A stretch of 64,000 nucleotides of DNA from Rutstroemia sp. NJR-2017a BVV2. Taxonomy: Eukaryota > Ascomycota > Leotiomycetes > Helotiales > Rutstroemiaceae. A program made the position numbers and the translations under genes. Each line of letters begins with the position of its first letter. The stretch's first letter is position 1. Below, in pieces: positions 1-12,803 of this stretch. The stretch lies in contig NJPS01000010.1 of NCBI GenBank assembly GCA_002946415.1, forward strand, positions 372,001 through 436,000, written 5' to 3'. The notes beneath the pieces were generated by a model. That model did not search any database and was not told the DNA's origin. It saw only the letters and a list, made by a program, of their open reading frames with translations.

Positions 1-86
1 ACGCATTGCCGTGGAGACATTTACATAATCCACCGTTCCCAAGCCATCCTGTAAGTCAACCTCCCAACAAAACTCCATGTTGTTGA

Positions 87-152
87 AAAACCACTCTTCC
101 AAAACCACTCTTCCAAAACCACTCTTCCAAAACCACTCTTCCAAAACCACTC
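87..152. repeat. 14-bp tandem repeat touching the esterase stop codon
   Basis: Unit aaaaccactcttcc occurs four full times plus a ten-base partial copy. The copies look identical. The array ends inside the stop codon (151-153) of the minus-strand esterase, so it makes up the first bases of that gene's 3' UTR. Confidence 0.9.
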
Positions 153-1390
153 AAGCACCAAGAACAAATCTCACGCCCTCACACACATTTGCTAGAACCT
201 CTTCACCACCCTTGATACCCGGGAACATCCAGAAATAATGCGGCACACCCTCATAATGATCGCTCTTGGTCTCAACCCCATTGTCCTTCAACATCATCTC
301 CATAACCTTCCCATCATCACGCAGCGGATCCTTCGCACACGTACTAATATACGTCGACGGAAACGACGCCAAGTTATTCGAAAGGGTGGGGACTTCACAT
401 CATTAATCAGCATGCATATTTCCATCTTACAGCCACTACATGTGAAAGAAGCAAAAAACAAAAGAAGAAACACTCACAAGTTCCCGGATCCTGAAAATCC
501 ACCCCAGCAGCTTCGAAGAACGTATCCATACTACTAGCATCAATAATCGGAACCCCGGATTTGTTTTCTTCATAAGAACTATAGTGCTGCTTATACGCAT
601 CGGGAACGGAAGACGGATGCGCTGTTACGGGCACGATGGCCACGATACCCTGGACATGTGATGCATTTCCTTTTGCAGTCATCGCGTCTGCTACGGCGAG
701 CGCAAGACCGCCGCCTACAGAGCTGCCGATGGTGAAGACACGTGATTGATCCGCATTGAGGGATGAGGCTTCTTGTCGTGCCTGTGTGAGTTGGTTTGGC
801 TGTTAGAGTTGGGTTTCTCCACCATGAAAAGGAATGGGGATAGAGAGCTAGACAAACCCATTCAAACCCCTCAACACAGTCCTCCAACATAGTCGGCATC
901 TTCAACTTTGGGGCCAAGCGGTAATCCACTGATACAATGATGCAGGGAGTATTCTTCGCGACGTATCTACACCACGAATCTTCCGAGTCGAGGGTCCCAA
1001 GCACCCAGCCCCCGCCATGGAAATAGACTCCTAAGGGAAGACGCTTAGTGGATGAGTGGGAGGGGGTGTAGATGCGAACGGGAATTCCGGAGGAGGTGCT
1101 TGCGTCGTGGGTTTGGACGCTGGAGTCGGGGGGGCCGGCTTGTGCTGCGAGGGCTGCGGTGAGGGTGTCGTATGATTCGGTTATTTCTTGGAGGGTGCCG
1201 CTGAGGATGGGGCGGGTGCCAAGGGCTTTTTCGATCTGTTGGGTGGGTGGGTGTTAGATTGGTGTGGGTCTGGCTTGAGGGGTGAAAAGTACAACTGGGA
1301 GAGCGTGGAAGGGATGTCAGGGAAGAAAGAAGGAAGTGTGAATACCTCGAGCCATTCGGGTTTGTAGCCTTCACTTGATGGAGCTGCCAT
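151..1390 (-). CDS. alpha/beta hydrolase, HSL-type esterase/lipase
   Basis: Four exons (1390-1346, 1235-858, 781-478, 392-151) join in frame to 322 residues, the usual size for the hormone-sensitive-lipase/arylacetamide-deacetylase group. The oxyanion-hole motif HGGGW lies near residue 88. The nucleophile elbow reads GSSVGG near residue 160, with Ser where most members have GDSAGG. The C-terminal part supplies an acid in KDPLRDDG and the histidine in GVPHYFW. No signal peptide is seen, so it is probably an intracellular hydrolase of small esters; the substrate cannot be told. Start: the ATG at 1390 is the first in the frame and gives a short first exon (15 codons) with a good donor. A 14-bp tandem repeat begins at the stop codon. 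Confidence 0.85.
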
Positions 1391-2160
1391 TATTTAAATT
1401 CGGTTAGACGTGTCGACAGAGAGATTTGAGAGCTTTGAAATAATGAGGAATGAACTGTTCAGGGAAATTTAGTATTGTTTAAAGGACGTTTGCTTGTGTT
1501 CCGGAGTGAGGGATGTGACTTGGGCATAATTAGGGAGGAAGACAGTATCATATAAGTAGCCAGACTGGGCCAAGACAGAGCTGAAAGCAAGGACAGGTTG
1601 TGGTAGTAGTAACTCATAGTCAAATAGAATAGAGAGGGGTAGCTCCAGCGATACCATTTTGGCTCTATCTCTTCTACATCTTGTAGTACATTAAGCTTTC
1701 ATGGCAAGCTAAGCTCACGTTAATGGCATAATTTTGGGCTTGGCCTCCGAGATCGAGAATCTTGTAGCTCGTGGACGCGGGAGATAAAATCGAGCTGGTA
1801 CTTGAGAGCTGAATATCATGTGAGAATATAAGCACTCTCTACAATGGAGCTCCTCACTAGGCAGGAGCTAGCCCGTCGAGTGGGGTAATGTAAGTTCATG
1901 GCTTTGATCTTCTCCGGACTAGGTGAGCCTTGAAAGGCTTTAAGCTTCAAGATTTGTTTGAAACCTGCTTGGGATTACTGTAGGCTGCGGCTCGATGATA
2001 AGTCCTTGTCCGTAAATTGTGTAAGCAGGAGGTGGTGTAGATGTGGGTTCGATCATCCTGAGGAACCACAACTAGAGCCACGGCGCACATTCTAGCTGGC
2101 ATTTCCGTTGCAATAAATCCATATCCAATCAATGATTTATCCTGCTTTCCGTTGCAATTT
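1391..2160. other. intergenic, no gene seen
   Basis: This is the upstream region of the esterase and the downstream region of HPM1. Only short unsupported ORFs occur. The 14-base word tgggccaagacaga near 1566 recurs near 43293. Confidence 0.6.
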
Positions 2161-3284
2161 TCAGCCTGCTTTTTTGACTTCCACAACAGCTCTCCTGACT
2201 CCATCTGATTCTTCTCTGACGCGCTCTACAAGCGCCCCTCTTGTGCTGATATGCTCGATGAAATCTTCTATTGAACCGCCAACACCAAAGTACACCTTTT
2301 TAGCTCCTATCAATGCTGTTTTGACGGTCCCGGCGCTTGGTTCAAGTAAGGCCATCAACGTCTCTGCGAACGCTTTCAGAGCCGCAGGAGAGTAGATCGT
2401 TTCTGCGCCAATGATCATCATCTTCTCGCAGGGTTGCTCCATTTCCTTACAGACGAGAGACACAAACTCTGGAGACCAAGCACCGGAGAAGAAAGATAAT
2501 CTGATGTTGTGGGATTTTAATGAGGAGATGAACTCTGATATGAGGGCTTCATCTATGTCAAGTTCACCTTCTGCTTCCCAAGAATCTGATTTTGTGGCCT
2601 GAGCCCAAGACAGGATGACATTGGGTAATGTGACGAGTTGTAAGACCGTAGGATTGTAGTCTGCAAGGCCTAAGTCCAGCCCTGAATCACATGAGGCAGG
2701 CCTTTGGAGGAACCATTGTAAAACTGCGAGTGATGGAAGAGCAGTTCCACAACCAAGCTGCAGCATCATCAGTACAGCTAAAATAGGAAATCAACTCACA
2801 GAGCTTTCAGACATACCTCTATAACTCTTCTCCTTCCCTTCTCGCCTAGATTCGCTCTCGCAGCAATGACCTTGACTAAATCGACCGAGCTTTCCCAACT
2901 CTTAAATCCACCTTCATATACACCAGTCTTGACATCATCATTGCCTAGCCCTGTCAAGTCTTCCCCATTCCCTTCATCTTCGGCCATTAACTGCACTCTC
3001 ACATCCCACAATTCCCGTCGGGGAATACTTATCTCTTTACCATCATCCAGCTTAATGACCAGTGGAGAATAAGCAATCTTTGACGGTAAGGTCTTTAGTA
3101 GATCGTCTAATGTATGGTGTATTGGAGGCAAAAGAGGGTGACCTGGTACAGGAAATGCCCCACTGGGTTTTCGAGGTGCAAGAGTACCAGTTTCAGCGGC
3201 TTGAGTGACTGGTGGAAGGCTTGTTTCTTGAGTTGAATCTACTTCTATGTCGTCGCCTGAGAAGGAGAAACTAAAGCCAGCCAT
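2161..3284 (-). CDS. HPM1: protein-histidine N-methyltransferase (METTL18/Hpm1 family)
   Basis: Two exons (3284-2817, 2757-2161) give 354 residues. In yeast Hpm1 methylates a histidine of ribosomal protein Rpl3; METTL18 is the animal relative. The family hallmark YEGGFKSWES appears in exon 1, where SAM-dependent methyltransferases of this group place their pre-motif-I segment. Splicing at GAG|gtatgt..ctgcag|CTT rebuilds motif I as ELGCGTALPS at about residue 156, which fixes both splice sites. A later segment AETIYSPAALKAFAETL fits the C-terminal half of the Rossmann fold. The start MAGFSFSF matches the family's short disordered N-terminus. NOP12, another ribosome-related gene, lies 308 bases upstream on the same strand. 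Confidence 0.87.
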
Positions 3285-3592
3285 CTTGTGATTTGGAAAT
3301 CTGAATTTGTTTGGTATAAATATAGAAAAGATTTCACAAAGCAAAGTTGAAGGTAGAAAAATTCTTATCACGTGGTGGTTACCCCACACTTTCAGGGTGC
3401 AAAATTCGTTTGTACTAGATATGATTTTAATCCAGTACATATTTTGGCTGCATCCTGACGCAACTGCGTGGAAAAGTAGATGTAAGTATGTTAACAGCTT
3501 TTGTCTTTTCGCTTATAACTACTACTTTCTACGAATCTTACACGGAGCTTCATTTATTACAGCTCTGAACGGACTATCGTTGACAATATTCG

Positions 3593-5526
3593 TTAACCTT
3601 TCTTTGCTCCCTTTTTCTTCCATTCGGAACCTCTATTCGCAGACCTTGTTCTCGGCTTCCCTTTCTTCTTGCCTCCTCCACCACCACCTAATTTCAAGTC
3701 CTTAGGTTTGCCCTTAGTGGCGCTAGCTCTGTACCCTTCAAAGACGAAGCTTTCTGGAGCTTTGATACCGCTCATACCTTCCTTCTCGCTGGCTGGCTTG
3801 CGTTCACCTCGTTTACCTAATGTCGTATCATTGGCACCTGTCTTCTTGAACTTTGCAGCACCAGCTTTTCCGAGGAGTTTGCTGGCTCTGCCCTGCAGAG
3901 AGGCTTGATTTGGATCGACTTTCGGGTTGTAGATGTTTGAAGATTTGGTGGATTTTGGTTGACGAGCGGTGGGACGAGACGACACCTGCTTATGCTGAGC
4001 TTTGGCACGGACTACCCGTAGAATACGAGGTAGCATAGGGGGGTATTTTTTTTCATTGAAGAGAAGTGCAGCTTCAACCGCATTGGCATCCTGTAGTATA
4101 ATGTGTCAATGATATTCTTCGAAAGTCACAAATATGAACTTACCTTGAACTGAACATAGGCAAAACCTTTACCGACACGTGTTTTCTCATCACGAATCAC
4201 CCGTACACTTTCAACCTCCCCAGCTTTCCCGAACTGTCGCCACAGACCTTCCTCGATATCGGAAGGAATTTTGGAACGTTTTCGAGCATTTTCTCCATCC
4301 TGTTCGAGCAAGGATTCATCATCTACAAAACCTAAATTGCCAACAAAGACACATCGGCGGTGGTCGGTCTTTGCAGGATGCGCTACACCATCCACACGAA
4401 GATGTCGATCCAGTACCATGCTCCCATTCAGCTTCTTAACAGCCTCTCTTGCTGCAAATGCAGTGGAGTATACGGCATATGCGTTTGTGCTTTTGGTTGT
4501 AGCAGTCATAAGATCCTTCTTGGCAAAAGCAGCCTTCTTTGGTAGGGCCCCAGTGGCATAGGCAGTAGAGCGGAAGCGGAGAGATTCGAGCTTGTGGGGT
4601 GGTTTATCGGATGGTGGGGCTGGAAGATCGGAGAGGAAAGACGACAGATGGGCCATGAGTGTCTTTTTATCTGCTTTCGATGATATCGTCGAACTTGCGA
4701 CGTTGCCCAGAAAAACCGTACGAGAAGCCTTCTCGAGCTCCAAGGAGTCTTTGTCAGGGGCTAAAGATTCATGCAAAGGAACATCAAATGGCTTCGCTTT
4801 AGCACCCTCAACATCGGAGTCAGTATCCTCTTCGTCGTCTTCTTCCTCGGCGTTCTCGTCGGATCCTACATCCTCCATTTCCTCATCTGAGTCATTGGCC
4901 GCTTCTGCGTCGCCTTCCGAAGTGGCCTTCCGTTCTGCCATGAGGCGTTGACGTTTCAATTTCCTTTCGGCCTGTCGCTCCTCTTCTTCCTTCTCCTCTT
5001 CTCTGGCCAACTTCTGCAGGTATTTTCCTTCAAGGTCGGCTTCCTCTGGTTTCCGTTTGCGCTTCCGCTCTGTTTTTTGAGTGGCTGCTTCAATGAAGTT
5101 ATCCAATGCCGGTGCTCCATCGGATGCTTCATCATTTTCAGAGAGTTCTGAGACCTCGGCATCTTCAAGATCACCATCGACGCTGCTCAACTCTTCGTCG
5201 TCTTCGTCCAATTCAATATCTTCCGCAGCTTCAGAGTCCTCGGAGTCTTTTCCATCATCTAAAGGAACAGGTTTGCGGCTTCGAGGCGGCGCATCTTCAT
5301 ATCTCGATCGCGGGGGAGCTTTGACCGGCCCAGACTTTAATTCACATCAGTGAGATTGTTCCATGGCTACTTCATGTGGTGGGTTCAGACTTACGCTGGA
5401 TGCGAACAGTAAGGCTAGAGTAGGATCCACAGCCTTGCTTTCTACAAGCACCGTTTTGCTAACAGAGCCTGAATCATTATTCTTTCCCTCTCCACTGGCA
5501 TTTTCTGAGCGACTCCTCTTGCCCAT
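3593..5526 (-). CDS. NOP12: nucleolar RNA-binding protein 12 (two RRMs)
   Basis: Three exons (5526-5395, 5334-4144, 4090-3593) give 606 residues. Yeast Nop12 is a nucleolar protein needed for pre-25S rRNA processing in the large subunit pathway. Order: a basic N-terminus ([11 protein letters not shown]), a long acidic and Lys/Arg-rich low-complexity stretch up to about residue 240, RRM1 from TVFLGNVAS (about residue 250), RRM2 from [10 protein letters not shown] (about 370) with RNP1-like GKGFAYVQF. The last splice completes RRM2 ([13 protein letters not shown]). The C-terminus is very basic ([18 protein letters not shown]), typical of nucleolar factors. Yeast Nop12 is shorter, but filamentous orthologues often carry such acidic insertions. 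Confidence 0.88.
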
Positions 5527-5781
5527 TTTGAAATTTTTTCAATTGCTTCGACCGTTGAGCAAAAAATGTACTCGCATGCTCGGGTTACTGTATCTCAAGG
5601 TAGGAAAAATAAAAAAAAGTTACAGGGATCACGTATCTAGGTGTCTTAGCTGCGGCTGCAGAAGTTGATCCGGCCTTGCACCCGAAGTTGTTCCGTAGCT
5701 GCTTTCTACGCAAATGCGCCAAAGATAACCCGCACCTGATGCTACTACAACAATTTCGAGCAATACAGGCCAATATCCATA

Positions 5782-8155
5782 ATGAGTGGTGAAATACAAA
5801 TTCAGACCACAGTTGATTCTGTAATACGCGACGAGGGCTCGCTTGACGACGACTTGAGTGATGTCGAGCTTGAGGAGGAAGATCGCTCCAGCAGCTTGAG
5901 CGAAATCGAGGACAAAGATGCGGAACAAGAACAGGATGACGATGCTGAAGCGTCCGACGATCTCAGCAATCCCTCGGACGATAATGATTCAGAAGCGGAG
6001 ACAGAGCGATTGGAAGAATCGCCTCACAAGCTACGAGTACAAAAGGATGTTGTTCTCAATTCCCAAAATGGCAGCGAAACATACGAGCGCAGTCCCAGCA
6101 AACTGCATAAACAAATAGTGGCAGACGAGCTAGATGAAGATGAAGAAGACGGAGATGCGCTTTCTGATGACGACATCTCTGCTCCTAACGACAGTCCGAA
6201 AAGTTCTTCCCATGAAGACATCGAGCTGGACCAGAATACCACAACAGCTGCTACGTCTCTAAATGACTCTTCGGGCGAAGGAAAACGAACTTTATCGACC
6301 AGCGATATTGACTCGAGGAAGCGCAAACGTTCCATAATGGCAGGCAGTGGACTCGATGATGATATGGAAGAGCCATTACCGAAACGGACTGGTTCCGTAA
6401 TGAATCCTGGCGACGAGTACGCGATTGAGGATGAGGTGGATGTAGAAAAAGGTGACACATCAAATCCCATTAGTGGTAATATCTCCGGCGAAGAAAACGA
6501 GGAGCCGCAGGAAGATGTGCCCTCGGCTGTTGCCGAAGAAGTTGTCGCCGAGGACGAAATGGCCGAGAGTGTTGATACTCCAATTTCACCAAAGAAGCGG
6601 GGTAGAAAGAAGAAGAAAGTTTTGGAGAATGGGATGCACAATGATGAAGATGTAGAGGCCTTACAAAATGGTAGCTTAATTAATGGAGGAGGGGATGCGC
6701 GGAACGGCGAGGACGATAATGCAGAGAACGAAGGCGACGATGAAGAAGCCGAGCTTGCCTTGAGGAATGAGGAAGAATGTAAGTGGCATACAGGCAATAA
6801 ATGGGTTCTAGGGATTCTTAGACACGTTAATAACCTTTGCGCAGTGGAGAAAAAGATGAATGCGTTTGATCAGTTGGGCGGAATTGAGAAGAACTTTGCT
6901 GTTTTTAGGGATCGGTCAGTATTCAGCGCGAGGAAATCTACGTTTGCTTACATTTTGTAGACTTTATGACGAACGGCTTGAACAGATGAACAAGGAAGAA
7001 GCAATGCTACGACAAGATCAGCCTACGCATCCCGAATTTCTAGCAATGATGGGATGTATAGAGGCACGCCGAGACGAGAGGATACGAATTGCCGAAAAGT
7101 TGCGCGAATTCGAGCTACAAACCCTTAAGACGTATGCAGTAGCGAGAAGAAGTCAAATCCTTATACAATATCGACAGGATGCTAGAGAGATTCGAGAAAG
7201 AAAAATGGAGCAGTTAGGCAAGCAATGGTACGAAATACAGCACGAAAGGAGGACCCATCCAAGTGGGGTGCCTGATTACACCCTGAACTATCCTACTCGT
7301 AGGTCACAGCAGATTCAAAATCAAGTGGCATACGCAAATGAGGTATCGATCTTGTCTGGTATAGCAAAACATGTCGGATTTCCGGCCGCACCACCAATGG
7401 CTCAAGCAACAGCCGTCGAGCTTGAAGATGATTTCGAGAGGATGGGAGTAAGTGAACTATTCTGATTGTGGATGGCTTTCCTACGGAGAAAGACGTATAT
7501 TGTCGTAAAAGGGCAAGCTGACGGAGCTTAGCAACGGACCAGACATCCAATACATCAGCCTGCTTCTTTGCCATTACACGAGCTAGCCGCGCTTCGAACA
7601 GCTGGTTCAACATCACGATTTAAGCCTGCCGAGGAACAATTTATTGAACAGACACCATGGGCTAATCCCCAACACCCTTCTCATGCTCATTTGATTCAAC
7701 GGCAAACCTCAGCACAGCATACCCCGAGAACTACAAGCCCCCTGTCTCAAGTACAAGTCCAACCCCGTAGGCATTCGCACCAACAAGGTGGTGGGCCTAT
7801 ATCAGGAACATTCTCTAACGCCCCTCCATCTGTATTGCAACACACGAATGGCTATATGATGTCCGGTGGGCGTGTCTCCCCGCACAATCCATTTTCTAAT
7901 TCCTCGCATTCACACGCCATTGCGCCGTCGCCTCTTGGCAGCCGTCAGCCGTCATTATCCCCAAAACAAACGAGGCCCCCACCTCCACTACCTCAGACTG
8001 CCAACGAGCAGCAAACACAGCAGCAGCACCTTGGGTCGAATAACCAGAGCTCACAGGTGCCGCGAGCAGGTCTACCGGATGGGGTGTCAGAGCTGGCTCG
8101 TGAGCCTGCATCCGAGGAAGCCGTTCTTAAACGAGAACTTATCGGTCGTTTCTGA
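5782..8155 (+). CDS. DEP1: Sds3-like/Dep1-type subunit of an Rpd3L histone deacetylase complex
   Basis: Four exons (5782-6778, 6845-6914, 6961-7447, 7532-8155) close in frame at 725 residues. The N-terminal 320 residues are highly acidic with basic patches (KKRGRKKKK), as in Dep1. The Sds3-like domain spans about residues 330-500: EKKMNAFDQLGGIEKNF, then RLYDERLEQMNKEEAML, then a long helical segment with MGCIEARRDERIRIAEKL. In yeast Dep1 and Sds3 share this domain and scaffold Rpd3 with Sin3. The C-terminus is Pro/Gln/Ser-rich and disordered. The acidic N-terminus favours Dep1 over Sds3, but the paralogue assignment is inference. The first intron is unusual only in lying just before the domain. 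Confidence 0.78.
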
Positions 8156-8513
8156 TATCCTTTATCTACGATTATGAAAGTGAATATATGGGCAGGAGTC
8201 TGTTAAAAGCATTTTTCGGGTTCGGAGTATTCGGTGGGAAATTGGTTTGGGTTGTTCAGCATGCACCGGTAGATGCACTTCACGACTTCCTTTTGGCGAC
8301 GAGTTGCTTTAAGCAATCCCGCCTCTGTATTCATAATGTAGAGCTATACATTTCTCACGATCCCTCTAACAACTTTGCCACCAAACGCCAATGTGCTCCA
8401 ATTGCATGTGAATGCCCATGGATCATGCCATATAATTGTACATCATTTTCATCTTTAATTACGATGTCTGCCCGTGGGAGCTTACGCCCGCGGCTTTCCT
8501 TGCATGGTTCGCT

Positions 8514-8889
8514 TTATTTCAGCGCAGGCCCATTGGTAGTCGTACCGCCTCCCGCACGAGGTGTCTGCACTGAAGCGTCAGGTACTTGAACGTCTTCGAA
8601 GTCGTCTTGAGACACTGCTCTCAGCGTGAATGCGACTGTACTATATGGTTAGTATGACAATATAAGATATGAGAGATTTCTTTGGGTGCACGCACAAACT
8701 CCTACAGCGAATGCAAAAATGCTGGCGCCAGTTATTGCATTTTTGACAAGGTATGGTCTGCGGGCTCGAATGAGGGCCGCGGATTGCTTGTAATTCTTGT
8801 CGTAGTAAGAAGATCTGGGCAGGCTATGAATGGGTCTTTGTTAGCGTACCACAGAAAAGACTTAAAGAGACCTGAACTCACATCGGCAT
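8514..8889 (-). CDS. COA3: cytochrome c oxidase assembly factor 3, mitochondrial
   Basis: A short three-exon gene. Start ATG 8889; a tiny first exon (ATGCCGAT) splices at gtgagt to CCTGCCCAGATC; a second intron with donor gtgcgt joins to TCGCATTCACG. The product is 85 residues. It contains YYDKNYKQSAALIRARRPY, then the single membrane span NAITGASIFAFAVGVFAFTL, then RAVSQDDFEDV, in the order known for fungal Coa3. Coa3 sits in the inner mitochondrial membrane and, with Cox14, regulates Cox1 synthesis and early complex IV assembly. It converges on the DEP1-like gene and diverges from PTA1. Confidence 0.88.
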
Positions 8890-9288
8890 GGTGAAGTTAG
8901 CAGTTGACTGAGGTATGAGCAAGAGATACTGTCGATAAAACGCGCCACTTTTTGATATCAAGCTACCCTTTGAAAATCATTACCCTACTGTAAGGTTAAG
9001 GCACCATCTTATCGATAAGGCTCAAATTCTAAAGCCTTGGCTCTTTGAGCTTCAAGCTCGACATCGCGACTACTTCTAAAAGAGTCGCGTCAACATTTCA
9101 TCAAAGAAATTATTCCTCAGTCATCTTCTTTCACGACAAACGCACTATGGTACCAACGTCAATCTACCTCGAACCAAGGAATTGATATAGTGGATGTTCT
9201 CTGTAATTATTCACGCATGCAGCTTGTACAGTACAATCCATCGTAGACATCCGAATCATCTTCCCATCCAGCTGCTAGGACATCTACC
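8890..9288. promoter_or_regulatory. divergent promoter region COA3 / PTA1
   Basis: About 400 bases between two start codons. No TATA box is obvious. The region must hold both promoters, but no individual site can be assigned with confidence. Confidence 0.5.
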
Positions 9289-11897
9289 ATGGCTACCTTG
9301 ACTGTTGAACAACAGATTGCTCAATTGAATGATGCGCGGAAACTCGTATTGTCAGATGCCAACTATTATACCCAAATCATTCAAGGAATTCTCCCAATTA
9401 TCGGACCCTCCGCCAGAGTAGAACTACGACGATGGGGTGCAGACTTTCTCGCAGAAACGTTTGCAAGTCCGACAATACCACCCTCTCAGAAGGAGACCTT
9501 GAGCCTGATCATCCTGGATACAATTAAAAGCATGATTGAAAATCCGCAAGAGGACAACGCCGTGGTGAAAAGCATTGTGCAAACTGCCGCCAGCATCTAC
9601 CCTCTTGTCGTTCGTTGGATGTACGTTCAATTCTGGCCCCTACTAATGTTACTCTATGAACGTTGTCGCAGCGGTGCTTGCAGGCCGACGAGTCAGGCTT
9701 GATTCCACATAGTGTCGCTTCCTGAATGCGCAATATGCATTTGAGAATGTTTCTAACGTATATGTTGAACAGTATCAACAACCCTTATGACATACCAACT
9801 TGGGAACGCATGGTTGCAATAAAATCACGAATACTTCGGATATGGGACACGGCGAAGCCTGGTATAAGGATATGCTGCATAAAGTTTGCGCAAAGGGTGG
9901 TACTGGTCCAGACTACAGGCCCAGATGCTGATCCCAGAGTATGAATGACCTGCTCCAAGATGTGTCGATTGTATGAACTAATGGTATTTCTCCCTACAGC
10001 GCGGAGATCCGTTGCAGGTCTCTCTTTCCATGGTTCCCCAGAACCACACACTCCTAATTTCACGGAATCTTGAGGCTGAGGCCTCGGGTCTCCTCGATAG
10101 ACTCCTGGAGGTGTTCCAAGGCAATTCAAGGTATGTGAGCTCTTCGATTGATCTATGGACGACTAACACTGCTAGCGATGCTGTACTCATTGATGCCACA
10201 TTAAATTCCCTTTCCATTCTAATTCGAGCCCGCCCCCATATTGCAAATAAAATTTTGAATATCCTCTTAAACTTCAATCCCTTAAAATCAGCCAACTCTC
10301 CCATGACTCCCAAATTACGCGTTATGGTCAAATCCATGGAGAAGACCACTAGATCTCTGCTCATACATGTTAACAAGCGGTATGCTTACCCCCCTATGAG
10401 CAGCCGCTACGGACTGACAATCGTAGGGACCCACAGAACCCACTTGCTGGGCGAATTCAGCAATATGTTGAGCGAATGATGCGGTCGAAGACAGAGATAT
10501 TCGACGAAGCCACCAGAAAGAGGGGTCCTCCAGAGCCTACAGATGGTCTTGATCTGGCCAAAAGACAAAAGCTTGGAGCGCAAGTCATACCACCTGCTCC
10601 AACCCGTCTTCATGTACCGCCGCTAGCACCTGGGAACCACACCATTGCCGATCTCTTCACTGTTACTACCGACGAAGCACTTAAAGGATTCGATGTTGCA
10701 CTTCTCTCAGAGGACCTTGTCGTGAAGATTGCTATCACAATCCTACAGAGACTGAACCCAGATACAATTGAACAAGCTGTCAGCGTAAGTTTCAATTCAA
10801 CCCCATGTATTCAGTTATACTCATGCACTTATTAGGGAGTCAAAGCAAGACTCGTATCGCTTTCGGAAGCTAAGCCTGAGGATATCAATGCTGCAACAGC
10901 ACCATTGGGAGTTGATGAAGATGATGACGACTATGAGCCCGACTTCTACAATGCTGAAGACACCGAACAGATTTTGAATAAGCTAGACAGTGCGCCTCCC
11001 CCTGAAGAACCCGATGAGCCCAAAGAAACGGTCGCGGATGTGGCTCTAGGTCCATTCGCATTACCGCCTCCTCCACCTCTAAGCGCCGAAGAAGCTGCGT
11101 TGGTCGGTCAAGGCACAGTCTCTCGGGTGTTCGGGGTAATGCAGACTTTGGATGAGTCCACGGCAAGGAAGGCAAAGGTGGGTATCAACCGTTTAGCTGC
11201 TAGCGCATATGATCGAGATGCATGGATTACAATCATCACACGACTCGCAACACGAGCTGGAGCCGGGCTTGAGGAGCCTACTGAGGCTGTGAAAGTGGAA
11301 GCCTCAGAACCTCAGCGTATAACTCTGAGCAATACTATACGGGAGTCACTTTACTTGTACGTTTTGGAAGACTTCCGGAAGCGAATCGACATTGCTGTCG
11401 CGTGGCTCTGTGAGGAGTGGTACAACGACAAAGTCCAGACGAAGCTTGGAGACGATTCGGTGGTTTTACATTACGAGAAATGGGTGCTAAAGGTTCTAGA
11501 TGGGATTCTGCCATATCTCGATGCGAGGGATAAAGTCTTGACAAGATTTTTAAGTGAGATTCCGGGGCTTAGCTTGGAGGTGCTTGATAGGATAAAAGGC
11601 CTTTGCAGAGATCCAGCAATGGTGAACCTCTCATTAACTAGTCTGCTTTATTTGGTTATGATGAGACCACCCGTCCGAGATCTGGCTCTGGACGCGGTGG
11701 AAGACATTTGGGACACTTGTAAGAGCAAAAATTCGCCCTCAAAAGTTCTTGAACAATTTGCTGACCTAAATAATACAGATGATGATGCTAAACCGATTGC
11801 TGCAAAATATCTTACGAAATGGCGACCGGGATTTCAGGACAAGCATAAAGCAGACAAAGATGAAAAGAAGGTGTCTGATTTGGTTGTAGCTGCTTAA
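9289..11897 (+). CDS. PTA1: Pta1/symplekin, mRNA cleavage and polyadenylation factor subunit
   Basis: Six exons (9289-9620, 9773-9938, 10000-10130, 10176-10379, 10427-10784, 10836-11897) close in frame at 750 residues, near the size of yeast Pta1. The N-terminal half is the HEAT-like symplekin/Pta1 N-terminal domain: MATLTVEQQIAQLNDARKLV, then AQRVVLVQTTGPDADPR, then SRNLEAEASGLLDRLLEVF. A linker with KRQKLG and an acidic patch DEDDDDYEPDF follow, then a helical C-terminal half ending KVSDLVVAA. Pta1 scaffolds the CPF complex, linking the phosphatase and nuclease modules. The first intron (152 bases) is longer than the others; its acceptor ag|TATCAAC keeps the frame. Confidence 0.87.
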
Positions 11898-12803
11898 TTG
11901 CATCTTGCGGTGCCTTTTTTTCCTTCTAATTCTCCCATGGATATGACGCTCTTGTATTTTAGCTATATCGCGTTGCAGCATTTTTCGGCGCACCTGGGAA
12001 GTCCTACTGGACTGGATTTGAAACCAAAAAGGGGGGCCGAATGAAGCCCTTATGTGGACTAGTGTATTAAACATGGTAAATGCTCGGAGAGATTCAGACA
12101 TTTACGTCTAACCAATAAAATGAAGCATGACAAGTCTTTCATCTATGGGATTTATGCGTTTACGATTCATCTAATCTCCCTTCCGAGATGCGTTTGCCTC
12201 GTAGATCTCTTCGGAGATAGAAGTGTAACCATGTGGTAGTATCCCGGCCTATATTCTCCTATTCGGGACCTTTCAACGGGCAGGATTTCCATGTTTCGGG
12301 TCATTTTCAAACTTCGATATTGCGTCCCCTGGCAACCAACCCGTACACGAAGAAAAGAATCCAATGTCATTTGCAGCCCTAAACATTTTAAAAGTAACTT
12401 TCGTTCCACTTCACTGACGTACCCGCACCCACATGAACTTGGGAAGTTAACCCCTTGTTGCTGGGCCAGCCATATTTAAAAATGATAATAATAATTGTCA
12501 ATGCGCATTAAGGTTGCCAGTGCCTCCGACCAATGCCAAATGTATACAAAACTGATATGATCTAATGTGATCTTTACTTTACTTAAGAATCTTCGAAGGG
12601 AAGATTTCTTACTTGTATATATTATTGGGTTGAAGATTCGCATCCTCTTACTTCCGTTCGTTCGTATTTCTTAGGCGATCTTCTGATTAGCATTATTGTC
12701 TTGTTACACCAAGAAACAGTAAGGTCACAGACGTCAAACGGTTCATGGAAGTTGTGCATAGCTTCATAGGATTATCCTAGCTTTGGAAAAGGAGATATGA
12801 GCG
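11898..12803. other. intergenic, no gene seen
   Basis: 3' flank of PTA1 and 5' flank of the She3-like gene. It contains an AT-rich stretch near 12470-12500 (aaatgataataataattg). No coding signal is convincing on either strand. Confidence 0.55.

Noticed and set aside
6024..6797. 257-codon minus-strand Ser-rich ORF
   Set aside because: Antisense of the acidic region of the Dep1-like gene; acidic codons read backward give Ser/Leu-rich shadows.
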